This document shows positions 1 to 8,881 of a stretch of 20,436 nt of DNA, piece after piece. How positions within the stretch are numbered: position 1 is the stretch's first letter; each line of letters starts with the position of its first letter. The position numbers and the translations under genes were made by a program. The DNA lies in contig JAGRHX010000551.1 of NCBI GenBank assembly GCA_020444775.1, forward strand, positions 1-20,436, given 5' to 3'. Origin of the DNA: Gammaproteobacteria bacterium (lineage in GTDB: Bacteria; Pseudomonadota; Gammaproteobacteria; HK1). The notes under the pieces were generated by a model. It ran no database searches, was not told where the DNA came from, and saw only the letters and a program-made list of their open reading frames with translations.

Positions 1-965
1 TAACAGGTCCTGGCCGGCTGTGGAAGAAGCCGGGGCGTCGAAGCTCTCGAAGCTGATCAGTCTCCGTTGTGAAAACCGAGCAGATGGCGGAAACCACGCC
101 GCGAACCCTGAAATCGTGCAGGGCGCTGCGTAGCAGGCTATTCAATACTGCAAGGTCCTTCTTACCTACCAGGTAGTCGACGATCCTGCCCCGTCCGACG
201 CCACCCCACGGAAACTCCCGAGTCACCATATACCCGACCACCTGCCCGTCCCGTTCGGCGACATAGCGGGTGTAGCTGCGGTTCGGACAGTCGTCGAAAC
301 GCCAGGACAGAAACGCGCGGTCCCGAACCATGATCCCCGCATAGCCATCCGACACTCTGCACCAGAGGTCGTCGAATCGAGTGTCGTCGAAATCAACGAT
401 CTTGCGCACGGAAATCCCGCTTTCGATTCGGAATCTGGCGATCGAATCGAGGGTCCTTGGGACCGGTGCGAAGGCGAGACCACAGATCGAGGAGAGAACA
501 GGATTGAAGCCCTTTGTCTCGAGCACGGGGCCAATATCGAGGCAAACCTTGAGCTCCGTGAAGCGGGCGATATCGATGACCGCATTAGCGGCGGATATGA
601 TTGCGTAGTTGTGTGGGTTGGGCATGCCCAAGGAGACCTCAGGCGCGATCTGATTGGCCTGGTACGCAAACCAGCCGGAGACTTTTCGATGCTCTGGGAC
701 GACATGGGTATCGCCGTTCCAGACGCCTGCTCGCTCGTCTTCATTCAGCTTGAAAGCGACAGGTATACGGCCGTTCATACCAACGATCTGTCCATCGCAC
801 TCGAGGATATCGACGATCGGACCATCGGCCGGATTTCGAGGATTCTGCAAATACTTCCAGTCGAAGGTTCGCTCCGCGTTGCGGGCAAACGCATGGCCGA
901 AGGACTCCCTCAAGGAAGCTATTGCCGGCCCTTTGTCACCCGCTCTGTAGCGTCTATAGGTATAC
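1..965 (-). other. GNAT-fold acyltransferase-like C-terminal region of the NRPS, truncated by the window edge
   Basis: Residues about 2640-2960 of gene 2. The first half reads RTFDWKYLQNP, a beta strand VDILECDGQIVG, then VVPEHRKVSGWFAYQ (a degenerate version of the acyl-CoA-binding R-x-x-G-x-G/A loop) and GMPNPHNY. The second half reads RDRAFLSWRFDDCP, YTRYVAERDGQVVGYMV and IVDYLVG, a second GNAT-like unit. This tandem layout resembles standalone GNAT proteins of polysaccharide and surface-lipid loci. It is neither a TE nor a terminal reductase. Acceptor and donor are unknown, and the family call rests on pattern recognition only. Confidence 0.55.
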
Positions 966-3900
966 GGCGGGCCGGCATCCAGCTGATGGTGAATCTCCCT
1001 GTTCGCCACCGAGAAGGAGCTCGCGTCGGCATTGGGTTCCAGGTCAACGGTGCTGGGATCTGAAGCTGGGACCCCTTCGGCCTCGTTCGTGATGGCTGGC
1101 GCGGCGGTGTCCGATCGACGTTCCAGGTGCTCGGCCAACGCCGCCACGGTCGCGTGTTGGTAGAGGTCCACGATGGACAGCTCGACTTTCAATCGCTCCT
1201 TGAGCGTGGCGAGGATCTGGACGAGGAGTAAGGAATGCCCGCCGAGGTCGAAGAAATCGTCGCCGATACCGACACGCTCCACGCCGAGCACCGCCTGCCA
1301 GATCTCGGCAAGCGCCCTCTCCGTTTCGGTACGCGGCGCGACGAATTCTTTGCGGGCCACATCGCGAACCGTATCGGGGGAAGGCAATGCCCGCCGATCG
1401 ATCTTGTTGTTGGGGGTCAGCGGGAGCTCATCCAGATACATGAACAGATTGGGCACCATGTACTCGGGTAGAGACTCACGCAGAACGGCCTTCACCTCGG
1501 CAATTTCGGGTCGAGATTCCTTGTCCGCCACGAGATAGCCGGCAAGTGCATCGAAACCATCGGCCCCCTTCCACGCGGTCACGGCCGCCTGGCGCACCCC
1601 CGGGCATGCGGCCATCGCGGCCTCTATGTCGCCCAATTCGATGCGGAATCCGCGCACCTTGACCTGCTGATCGCTACGCCCCAGAAACTCGATGCTGCCG
1701 TCAGCGAGACGTTGGCAGAGGTCGCCGGTCCGGTACAGGCGTGCCCCCGGTCGAGGGGCAAAAGGATCCGGAATGAAGCGCTCAGCGGTCAATTCAGGTT
1801 GATTCAGATAACCCCTCGCAACACCTGATCCACCGATGAACAACTCCCCGGGGACCCCGACCGGCACGGGCTGGAAATGATCGTCCAGGATGTACAGCTG
1901 GGTGTTTGCCAACGGGTGGCCAAGATGTGCGGTGGATCCAGGAACTTCGCGAACCCTGTGAATCGTCGACCAGATGGTCGTTTCCGTCGGACCGTAGACA
2001 TTCCACAGCGTGCCCGTGACATCGAGCAATTGCTCGGCCAGGTCTCGTGGCAGGGCTTCACCACCACACAACACCCGGATCTGCTCGGGATTACGCCAGC
2101 TCGAGGCAAGCAACATGCGCCATGTTGCGGGTGTCGCCTGCATGATGGTGGCGCTGTTGTCGCGCAACAGCTGCTGCAGAAGCTGCGCGTCACGGGTCGC
2201 CGCGCGCGTTGCCACAACCGTGCACGCCCCCTGCACCAGCGGTAGCAGTATCTCGAGATTTGAGATGTCGAAGCTCAAGGTGGTGACGGCGACCAGGGTT
2301 TCCGCTGCCGTGAATCCGGTCTCTTCAGCCATCGACATCAGAAAGTTCAGAAGGTTGCCGTGAGTTACAACCACGCCCTTCGGCCGGCCAGTGGATCCCG
2401 AGGTATAGATGACGTAGACGGTCGAATCGGATTTCGCAATCTGCTCCGGCTCGCGATCGGGCTCCCTGGCGATACGATCGCGGTCACGGTCCACGCAAAC
2501 CACCGTGGCCTGTGTTTCGGGGAGCTGGTCGAGCAAGGCCGCCTGACTCAAGAGCACGGTCACGCGCGAGTCTTCCAGCATCTGCTCGAGGCGTCGCTTC
2601 GGGAAATATGGGTCCAGCGGCACATACGCGCCGCCCGCTTTCATCACACCCAGCATCGCGACGACCATGTCCACCGACCGGTCGACGCAGAGTCCCACCA
2701 ACGTTTCGGCGCCCACGCCCCGCGCGCGCAGATGATGCGCAAGCTGATTGGCGCGCCGATTCAAGTCCGCGTACGACAGGCGCTGTTCGCCACAGATCAC
2801 CGCGACCTTCTTCGGGTTCCGACGAGCCTGCTCGGCAACCAGCTCGTGCACGCAACGCTCGGTCGGAAAATCGCGAACGCTCTGATTCCAATCACACAAT
2901 AGCCGATGGCGCTCGGATGCATTCAGCAGCTGCAGTTCGTCGAGCGATCTGTCCAGCCCTTTCAGCAACGAGTCGAGCAGGGTTTCGAAGTGTTCGGCCA
3001 TCTGCTCGACGCGCCAGCGATCGAAGAGGTCGGCGTTATACTCCAAGAAACCCTGAATGCCGCCGCTCGTCTCTTCCAGATCGAGAGTGATGTCGTACTG
3101 TGACGCACCCAGATGTGGACGTAGATCCTCGACCTCCACCCCCACCTGATCCATTCTGTCCTTCAGGTCCTGTTTGGTCACCTGCAAGATCAGCGCCGTC
3201 TGAAATATTGGCGCCCGACTCGGGTCACGCACTGGATTGACGCGATGCACGAGCCAGTCGAACGGCAGGGACTGATGCGCGTAAGCACGTGCGGCAACGT
3301 CGTGAACATGGGCCAGCAGCTCGCGCACGGTCCACGTCTTCTGCATGCGAATGCGCAAGGTCAGCATGTTGAGGAACAGACCGATCACGTTGCGCCACTG
3401 AGAGCCGGGACGTCCGGCAACGGGGGTGCCGACGCCGAAGTCATCCTGTCCCGAATAGCGACCGAGCAACAAGGCCCAGGTCGCGAGCAGCGTCTCGAAC
3501 GGTGTCACACCCGCTTCCCGGCTGAAGCGGTGAAGCTCGTCGCGCAAATCACTCGACAAGCACACACGAAGATGCTCGCCACGATGTGTCTGCACGGCAG
3601 GACGCACACGGTCGCAGCTCAGGTCCAAAGACGGAATGTGCGAGAGCTCCTCGCGCCAGTAGTCTTCGTCACCTTGGGTCTCTGGACGCTCCAGTCGCGC
3701 GCGCTCGTCGGCCGCGTAGGACCAGAATTGGACTTCTGGCTCAGGCAAGGGAGAGGGCTCGCCCCTGGCAAACGCCTCGTACAGTGCCAGGAACTCTTCA
3801 ATCAGGACCCGATTGGATGTGCCATCGGAGATGGCATGATGCATGGTCACCAGCAGGACCTGCTCCGACGCCTTCAGCGTTACCAGGCTGACCCGGATCA

Positions 3901-6900
3901 TCGGACTGTTCGCCAGGTCAAAGCCCTTGCGCGCTTCGCTCGTCATGAGCTCCCGTAAACGGGTTTCGGGGTCCTCGCTGGTCGACAGATCGAACATGGC
4001 CAGCAACGGCACCATGCGTCGCTGCACAACCTGCAGCACCTCTCCGTCCACCTCGCGCAGGGTCGTGCACAGAGAATCGTGACGGCGTAGCAGCTCACTC
4101 AGGATTCTCTGCAGCAGTCCGAGCTCGATACCTTTTCTGAAACGGATGGCGGTCGGCAGATTGAACTGCGGAGACGCAGGCGCCCACTGTTGCAAGAACC
4201 AGATACGTTTCTGACTGATCGACGCTGGCCACTCGAGCCTGCTCAAGGTGCTCTCGGCGAGCACCGGCTTCGCCGGCGCCTCTGCCACGGCGCCGGTATC
4301 CATGGAACCTATCCTGGGCGCGAGCTCCGTTGCCAACTGACGAATCGAGGGATGCTCGAATACCAGCTGAACGGTGACCCCAATACCCGCCAGCTGGCGG
4401 TCCAGGCGATCGGTCGCCTCCACGGCCATGAGCGAATCGATGCCGAGCGAGAAAAAGGACACATCGTCGGTCAGGCGCTCCGACGGCAGCTTCAGCACCG
4501 CCGCGAACTCCTTTCGCACCAGTGCCGCGACAGCCTCGAAACGCTCGGGTTCGGGTGTCTCGCGCAAACGCCGAAGAGCCGACGACGCCGGCTCTTCGAC
4601 CGGCGCATCCTGGTCATGAGCCGGCGCCTGGCCGAGGTGCTCCAGCAAGGGGCGCGGTCGCGCGGCTTCGGCCAGTACCCGGAACTTCGACCAGTCCATG
4701 CGTGCGATCGCGCGCCCGGTGACCCCGGCCGCAACCAGGGCCTCCATGCCGTTCAAAGCCTGCTCCGGACTCACCGAGTGGATGCCGCGCGGAGCGAGCA
4801 GCTCGAGCACCTCCTCGGTGGACATGCCCGAGCCCGTTTGCTGCCAGGGACCATAGCTGACGGCGGTCGCGGCCCGGCCCTGTAATCTGCGCCGCTCGCA
4901 GAGCGCATCCAGAAAGGCATTGCCAGCGGCATACGAGGCTTGCGTGGCGCTGCCCCAGACCGCCGCGATCGAAGATGTGCAGACAAAGAACGCAAGCTCC
5001 ATGCCGCGCTCGGAAATGATTCGGTCGAGAAGCCATGCACCGAACACCTTGGCCGAGATGGTGCCGTAGAGCTCATCCCGATCCATCTGTTCCAAGGGCA
5101 CCGTGGACGGCACGCCGGCCGCATGGATCACACCCGCGAGCCGAGGCAGGCCCCGCTGCTGCATATCGTCGAACAGACCAAGGAGCTCGTCCTCGCGCGA
5201 CACATCGGCGAGCAACACCGTGACCTCGCATCCCTGCTCACCCAGCCGGGCAATGGCCGCCTCGGCGGCCTCGGACGGAGGCTTTCGGCTGCTCAGCACC
5301 AGATGACGCGCACCGCGTTGCGCCAGCCGCCGCGCGGCGCTCATACCGATATCACCCAGACCACCCGTGATCAGGTAGGTCGCGTCAGCCTCCAGATGCA
5401 GATGAGCCGATCGAAGCGCCTGGTCCTCGACCAGGCGGGCCACCCAGCGACCGCCATCGCGCAGCGCGACCTGGTCTTCGGGATCATCGGCCGAGCATGC
5501 GGCCACGACCTCCGCGGCCAGCGCGGTCGTGTCCACGGACATCGGCAGATCGAGCAGACCACCCCACAACGCAGGTTGCTCCAGTCCGATCACCTTGCCC
5601 ATGCCCCAGATCGGGCTGTGCGCAGGCTGCACGGTGTCGGCTTCGACGACGTGCTGCACCCCTCGCGTCAGCAGCCACAACCGGCCCTTCCAGCTGCGCT
5701 TCAGCAAGGCCTGGACCAGGCGCAGCACGCTCTCCACGCCACACGTCTGCGCACGCTGCAGGTCCGCAACGCTGCCGACCTCGATCGTGTCCAGACTGCC
5801 AAGATGCACGACATATTGGAACGGCCCGTCAACCTCGGCTTCGCCGATCCGTTCGGCGAGCGAGTCAGCCGTCAGCTCCGCGCACGTTCCGGCGTCCAGA
5901 CAGACACATCGATGTCCCAACTGCTGGAGCTGCCGCGCCACGGCCGCGCCCATGCCGGCTTCGTCGCAGACGAGGAGCCAATTCGCGGAAGCGCTCGGCT
6001 GCGGATCCGAACCGGTCGCCCTGCGTTCCCAGACAATACGATACACACAGTCCTCGAGCGTCTGACCGGACCATGCCGGGCGTGCTCGAGGTGAGTCCGG
6101 AAACTCGACCCAATGTCGTTCGCGCTGGAAGGGATACAGCGGGACGGTTACCCGCCTTCGGCGTTGAAGCGCGTCGCCTTCGATGCCCGCGAAGTCCAGG
6201 GTCGTTCCATGGACGTGGAGCTGCGCCGCGGCGCTCAGCATCTGTGCGTGAGCGTCCTGCCCCTTGGCCAACGAGCTCGTCCAGAGGACCTTGTGCCGCG
6301 GCCGCCAGCACATCCGCGCCAACCACATCAGCTCCGCCTGTGGCCCCAGCTCCACGACCGCGTCGCAGCCCACGGTCTCGAACAAGGTGCGCACCGCCTC
6401 GGCGAAGCGCACCGGCTGACGCGCATGGTTGCGCCAGTAACTGGCGTCCAGACGATCGACCGTCGAACCAGTCATGCTGCTGACGAGCCTTCGGGACGGT
6501 GGTGCGTACTCGAAGCCACCGGCGAACGATTCGAAAGCATCCAGCATCGGATCCACGTACATGCTATGAAACGCATTGGACGCGGGCAGCTTGTGGCAAT
6601 TGAGCTCCTGCTCCTCGAACTGCGCCATCAGAGCATCGAGTCGCTCGGCGGACCCGCTGATGACCGTATTCAGGCCATGGTAGGCGGATACGCAGACCGA
6701 ATCGTCGCCGGCCAACGCTGTCTCCACCACGTCTGCCGAGGCTGACACCGACAGCATGGCTCCGCCCGCGGGCAGTTCCTGCATCAGCCGCGCCCGTTCG
6801 ACGACGAGTCTCAGTCCGTCCTCGATACCGATGACGCCCGCGACACAGGCGGCTGCATACTCACCAGCGCTATGACCCAACAGCACGTGTGGAGTCACGC

Positions 6901-8881
6901 CCCAGCTATCCCAGAGCGCAGCCAGGGAGACCTGCAGCGCGTATAGAACCGGCTGCACGTAGCGTGTTTGTGTCAACAGCCCCTGATGTTGCGCTTCGAA
7001 CACCAGCTCGAGCAGACCGGGGCCGTCCTCGTGCCCGCCAAGTCGCTCGAACTCTGCCGCGCATCTGTCGAAATGATCCCGGTACACCGACTCGGTGTCG
7101 TAGAGCTCTCGACCCATCCCTGTGTACTGGGCACCCTGACCGGTGAACAGGAATCCGATCTTGGGTCTTGCGTTGGCCTGACCGAGTTCTCCCACATGCA
7201 GACCAGGGGCCCCGTCGCCACTGCCGAGCGCCTGCAGTTGCGAGAGCAACTGGTCGGCAGAGCCGAACACCAACGCCGCCCGTTGCTCGAAATGGTTTCG
7301 ACCGACGTTCGCTGTGTAGCAGACATCCGCCAGCCCGTCCTCATCCGAGCCCTCGATCGAATGCTGGAACTCACCGGCCAGTTGGCGGAGTGCCTCGCTG
7401 GTTCGAGCCGACAGGGTCAGCAGCCGATGGCCGGGCGAGGCTGGTTGCTGTGCATCAGACGCCTGGTTCGATTCCTCGACCGGTCCCTCGACCACCACGT
7501 GCGAATTGGTCCCGGAGAAACCGAATGCGCTGACGCCCGCGATACGCCGCTGACCTTGTATCGGCCATGGCTCGCTGCGCGTCGGCACGCGCAGATTCAG
7601 CTCGTCCCACGGAATGAGCGGGTTCGGGCGATGCAGATGCAGCTGTCCGGGTACCCGGCCATGCTGCAGGGCCAGCACGACCTTGATGAGCCCCGCAATC
7701 CCCGCCGCCGACTCCAGGTGTCCGATGTTGGTCTTGACCGAACCAACCAGCAGCGGCGAGTCGACGTCGCGGTCGGCACCGAGCGCTGCGGAAACTGCCT
7801 GCAATTCGATCGGATCGCCCAGCGGCGTGCCTGTTCCGTGCGCCTCGACGTACTGCACATCACTGGCCGTGAGCCCGGCGACGCGTAGCGCCTCGGTGAT
7901 GACACGCTGCTGCGCCGGACCATTGGGCACCGTCAAACCGCTGCTGTGGCCGTCCTGGTTGACCGCGCTGCCGCGGATCACGGTGAGGATCCGGTCACGG
8001 TTGCGCTGGGCATCGCTCAATCGCTTGAGCACCACGACACCACAGCCTTCGCCACGCACGTAGCCGTCGGCCGCCTCATCAAAAGTCTTGCACCACCCGT
8101 CTGGACTCATCATGTGCGCGCGACAGGTCGCTATGGTCGACTGCGGGCTGATGAGCAGGTTGACGCCAGCGGCCAGTGCCAGGTCGCTCTCTCCGCTCCG
8201 GAGACTCTGACAGGCCTGATGCACGGCGACCAACGATGAGCTGCAAGCCGTGTCTATGGCCATCGCCGGTCCGTGCAGGCGCAGCACATACGCCAATCGT
8301 CCCGCCGCCACGTTGAGCGGGTTGCCGGTGACGTAGTACGGGCCGATATCGATGCCGGCTTCCTGGATCATCATGGCGTAGTCGCAGGCCGTGATACCCA
8401 CGAAGACACCGGTACGCGAGCCATGCAGGCTACGCGGCGCGATGCCCGCGTACTCCAGGGCATGCCAGGCCTGCTCGAGCAATATCCGTTGCTGCGGGTC
8501 CATGAACTCGGCTTCCCGGGGGGAAATACCGAAGAAGGCGGCGTCGAAACCTTCGATGTTGTCGATGTAGCCAGCCCGCCGCGTGTAGACCTTGCCCGGC
8601 GCATCGGGATCGGGATCGTAGTAGGCGTCGATATCCCATCGATCGGCCGGAACCTCACGAATGGCGTCCGTGCCCGCGTCGAGGAGTCGCCAGTAGCTGT
8701 CCGCATCCGGGGCCTTGGGGAACCGGCAGCTGAGACCGACGATCGCAATCGGCTCGTGCTGCTTGTACTCGACTTCCTGCAGCCGCGCGCGCAACTTCCT
8801 GATCGCGACCAGCGCCTTCTTCTCTCGGTCCGCCAGGGACTCGCTCACCTGCGAATCAGGCGGTGACGTCGTCGTGGTCAT
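1..8881 (-). CDS. Hybrid PKS-NRPS with C-terminal GNAT-like region (KS-AT-KR-ACP-C-A-PCP-GNAT), 3' end outside window
   Basis: An open frame of 2960 codons from ATG 8881 to the left edge without a stop, so the gene is partial. Domains by residue: coiled-coil N-terminal docking-like segment 1-38; KS3 42-470 (Cys213); AT3 (Ser671); KR3 (GGLGDIG, Tyr1317); ACP4 (Ser1483); condensation domain about 1550-1985 (HHAISDG at 1681-1687); adenylation domain about 2000-2500 (YTSGSTGRPKG from 2159, Lys2493); PCP (GGHSL, Ser2550); GNAT-like region from about 2640 to the edge. It should add one reduced C2 unit and then one amino acid, probably glycine, to the chain delivered by the upstream PKS. The start is fixed by the ATGA overlap, an AAGGAG 11 nt upstream, and the position of the KS. 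What follows the GNAT-like region (TE, further modules or stop) cannot be seen. Confidence 0.94.
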   Translation of the reverse strand, partial: MTTTTSPPDSQVSESLADREKKALVAIRKLRARLQEVEYKQHEPIAIVGLSCRFPKAPDADSYWRLLDAGTDAIREVPADRWDIDAYYDPDPDAPGKVYTRRAGYIDNIEGFDAAFFGISPREAEFMDPQQRILLEQAWHALEYAGIAPRSLHGSRTGVFVGITACDYAMMIQEAGIDIGPYYVTGNPLNVAAGRLAYVLRLHGPAMAIDTACSSSLVAVHQACQSLRSGESDLALAAGVNLLISPQSTIATCRAHMMSPDGWCKTFDEAADGYVRGEGCGVVVLKRLSDAQRNRDRILTVIRGSAVNQDGHSSGLTVPNGPAQQRVITEALRVAGLTASDVQYVEAHGTGTPLGDPIELQAVSAALGADRDVDSPLLVGSVKTNIGHLESAAGIAGLIKVVLALQHGRVPGQLHLHRPNPLIPWDELNLRVPTRSEPWPIQGQRRIAGVSAFGFSGTNSHVVVEGPVEESNQASDAQQPASPGHRLLTLSARTSEALRQLAGEFQHSIEGSDEDGLADVCYTANVGRNHFEQRAALVFGSADQLLSQLQALGSGDGAPGLHVGELGQANARPKIGFLFTGQGAQYTGMGRELYDTESVYRDHFDRCAAEFERLGGHEDGPGLLELVFEAQHQGLLTQTRYVQPVLYALQVSLAALWDSWGVTPHVLLGHSAGEYAAACVAGVIGIEDGLRLVVERARLMQELPAGGAMLSVSASADVVETALAGDDSVCVSAYHGLNTVISGSAERLDALMAQFEEQELNCHKLPASNAFHSMYVDPMLDAFESFAGGFEYAPPSRRLVSSMTGSTVDRLDASYWRNHARQPVRFAEAVRTLFETVGCDAVVELGPQAELMWLARMCWRPRHKVLWTSSLAKGQDAHAQMLSAAAQLHVHGTTLDFAGIEGDALQRRRRVTVPLYPFQRERHWVEFPDSPRARPAWSGQTLEDCVYRIVWERRATGSDPQPSASANWLLVCDEAGMGAAVARQLQQLGHRCVCLDAGTCAELTADSLAERIGEAEVDGPFQYVVHLGSLDTIEVGSVADLQRAQTCGVESVLRLVQALLKRSWKGRLWLLTRGVQHVVEADTVQPAHSPIWGMGKVIGLEQPALWGGLLDLPMSVDTTALAAEVVAACSADDPEDQVALRDGGRWVARLVEDQALRSAHLHLEADATYLITGGLGDIGMSAARRLAQRGARHLVLSSRKPPSEAAEAAIARLGEQGCEVTVLLADVSREDELLGLFDDMQQRGLPRLAGVIHAAGVPSTVPLEQMDRDELYGTISAKVFGAWLLDRIISERGMELAFFVCTSSIAAVWGSATQASYAAGNAFLDALCERRRLQGRAATAVSYGPWQQTGSGMSTEEVLELLAPRGIHSVSPEQALNGMEALVAAGVTGRAIARMDWSKFRVLAEAARPRPLLEHLGQAPAHDQDAPVEEPASSALRRLRETPEPERFEAVAALVRKEFAAVLKLPSERLTDDVSFFSLGIDSLMAVEATDRLDRQLAGIGVTVQLVFEHPSIRQLATELAPRIGSMDTGAVAEAPAKPVLAESTLSRLEWPASISQKRIWFLQQWAPASPQFNLPTAIRFRKGIELGLLQRILSELLRRHDSLCTTLREVDGEVLQVVQRRMVPLLAMFDLSTSEDPETRLRELMTSEARKGFDLANSPMIRVSLVTLKASEQVLLVTMHHAISDGTSNRVLIEEFLALYEAFARGEPSPLPEPEVQFWSYAADERARLERPETQGDEDYWREELSHIPSLDLSCDRVRPAVQTHRGEHLRVCLSSDLRDELHRFSREAGVTPFETLLATWALLLGRYSGQDDFGVGTPVAGRPGSQWRNVIGLFLNMLTLRIRMQKTWTVRELLAHVHDVAARAYAHQSLPFDWLVHRVNPVRDPSRAPIFQTALILQVTKQDLKDRMDQVGVEVEDLRPHLGASQYDITLDLEETSGGIQGFLEYNADLFDRWRVEQMAEHFETLLDSLLKGLDRSLDELQLLNASERHRLLCDWNQSVRDFPTERCVHELVAEQARRNPKKVAVICGEQRLSYADLNRRANQLAHHLRARGVGAETLVGLCVDRSVDMVVAMLGVMKAGGAYVPLDPYFPKRRLEQMLEDSRVTVLLSQAALLDQLPETQATVVCVDRDRDRIAREPDREPEQIAKSDSTVYVIYTSGSTGRPKGVVVTHGNLLNFLMSMAEETGFTAAETLVAVTTLSFDISNLEILLPLVQGACTVVATRAATRDAQLLQQLLRDNSATIMQATPATWRMLLASSWRNPEQIRVLCGGEALPRDLAEQLLDVTGTLWNVYGPTETTIWSTIHRVREVPGSTAHLGHPLANTQLYILDDHFQPVPVGVPGELFIGGSGVARGYLNQPELTAERFIPDPFAPRPGARLYRTGDLCQRLADGSIEFLGRSDQQVKVRGFRIELGDIEAAMAACPGVRQAAVTAWKGADGFDALAGYLVADKESRPEIAEVKAVLRESLPEYMVPNLFMYLDELPLTPNNKIDRRALPSPDTVRDVARKEFVAPRTETERALAEIWQAVLGVERVGIGDDFFDLGGHSLLLVQILATLKERLKVELSIVDLYQHATVAALAEHLERRSDTAAPAITNEAEGVPASDPSTVDLEPNADASSFSVANREIHHQLDAGPPYTYRRYRAGDKGPAIASLRESFGHAFARNAERTFDWKYLQNPRNPADGPIVDILECDGQIVGMNGRIPVAFKLNEDERAGVWNGDTHVVPEHRKVSGWFAYQANQIAPEVSLGMPNPHNYAIISAANAVIDIARFTELKVCLDIGPVLETKGFNPVLSSICGLAFAPVPRTLDSIARFRIESGISVRKIVDFDDTRFDDLWCRVSDGYAGIMVRDRAFLSWRFDDCPNRSYTRYVAERDGQVVGYMVTREFPWGGVGRGRIVDYLVGKKDLAVLNSLLRSALHDFRVRGVVSAICSVFTTETDQLRELRRPGFFHSRPGPV
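1105..1345 (-). other. Domain: peptidyl carrier protein (PCP)
   Basis: DDFFDLGGHSLLLVQIL, with Ser2550 as phosphopantetheine site, directly after the A domain. It holds the loaded amino acid and then the acyl-amino acid product. A low-complexity linker of about 45 residues separates it from the GNAT-like region. Confidence 0.94.
1370..2880 (-). other. Domain: NRPS adenylation (A) domain, glycine-like specificity code
   Basis: Motifs: YTSGSTGRPKG (from residue 2159), VYGPTETTIW, RLYRTGDL, GRSDQQVKVRGFRIELGDIE and NNKIDRRALP with Lys2493. Aligning to the PheA pocket positions (235, 236, 239, 278, 299, 301, 322, 330, 331, 517) I read D-I-L-Q-C-G-V-I-W-K. This is close to the known glycine code DILQLGLIWK, differing at 299 and 322. 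The substrate call is inference; the domain call is secure. Confidence 0.9.
2930..4245 (-). other. Domain: NRPS condensation (C) domain
   Basis: Begins near SISQKRIWFLQQ. Catalytic motif HHAISDG at residues 1681-1687, then GTPVAGRPGS, IGLFLNML and PFDWLVHRVNPVRD. The active-site motif is intact. It sits between a PKS ACP and an A domain, so its expected reaction is amide formation between the polyhydroxyacyl chain and the amino acid on the PCP. Confidence 0.93.
4315..8764 (-). other. PKS module 3: KS3-AT3-KR3-ACP4
   Basis: KS3 has DTACSSS (Cys213) and EAHGTGT. AT3 has GQGAQ, GHSAGE (Ser671) and NAFH at the specificity position (HAFH is usual for malonyl). KR3 has GGLGDIG, SAKVFGAW, Trp1309 and Tyr1317; a Trp eight residues before the catalytic Tyr is the mark of A-type KRs. 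ACP4 has GIDSLM with Ser1483. It should deliver a third beta-hydroxy C2 unit to the condensation domain in the same protein. Confidence 0.93.
6263..6422 (-). repeat. Intragenic duplicated segment, copy in AT3
   Basis: Partner of 15691-15850 at a constant offset of 9428 bp. The encoded protein ([15 protein letters not shown] ... MCWRP) is nearly the same as in AT1. Confidence 0.6.

Noticed and set aside
223..744. Minus-strand open frame of 173 codons in another frame near the left edge
   Set aside because: It overlaps the GNAT-like frame on the same strand. That frame continues from the PCP without a stop and has coherent GNAT-like motifs, whereas this one is Ser/Arg-rich with none.
4940..6094. 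Plus-strand open frame of 384 codons opposite KR3
   Set aside because: It is antisense to the KR3 NADP-binding and catalytic motifs, with an Arg/Gln/His-rich translation and no domain.
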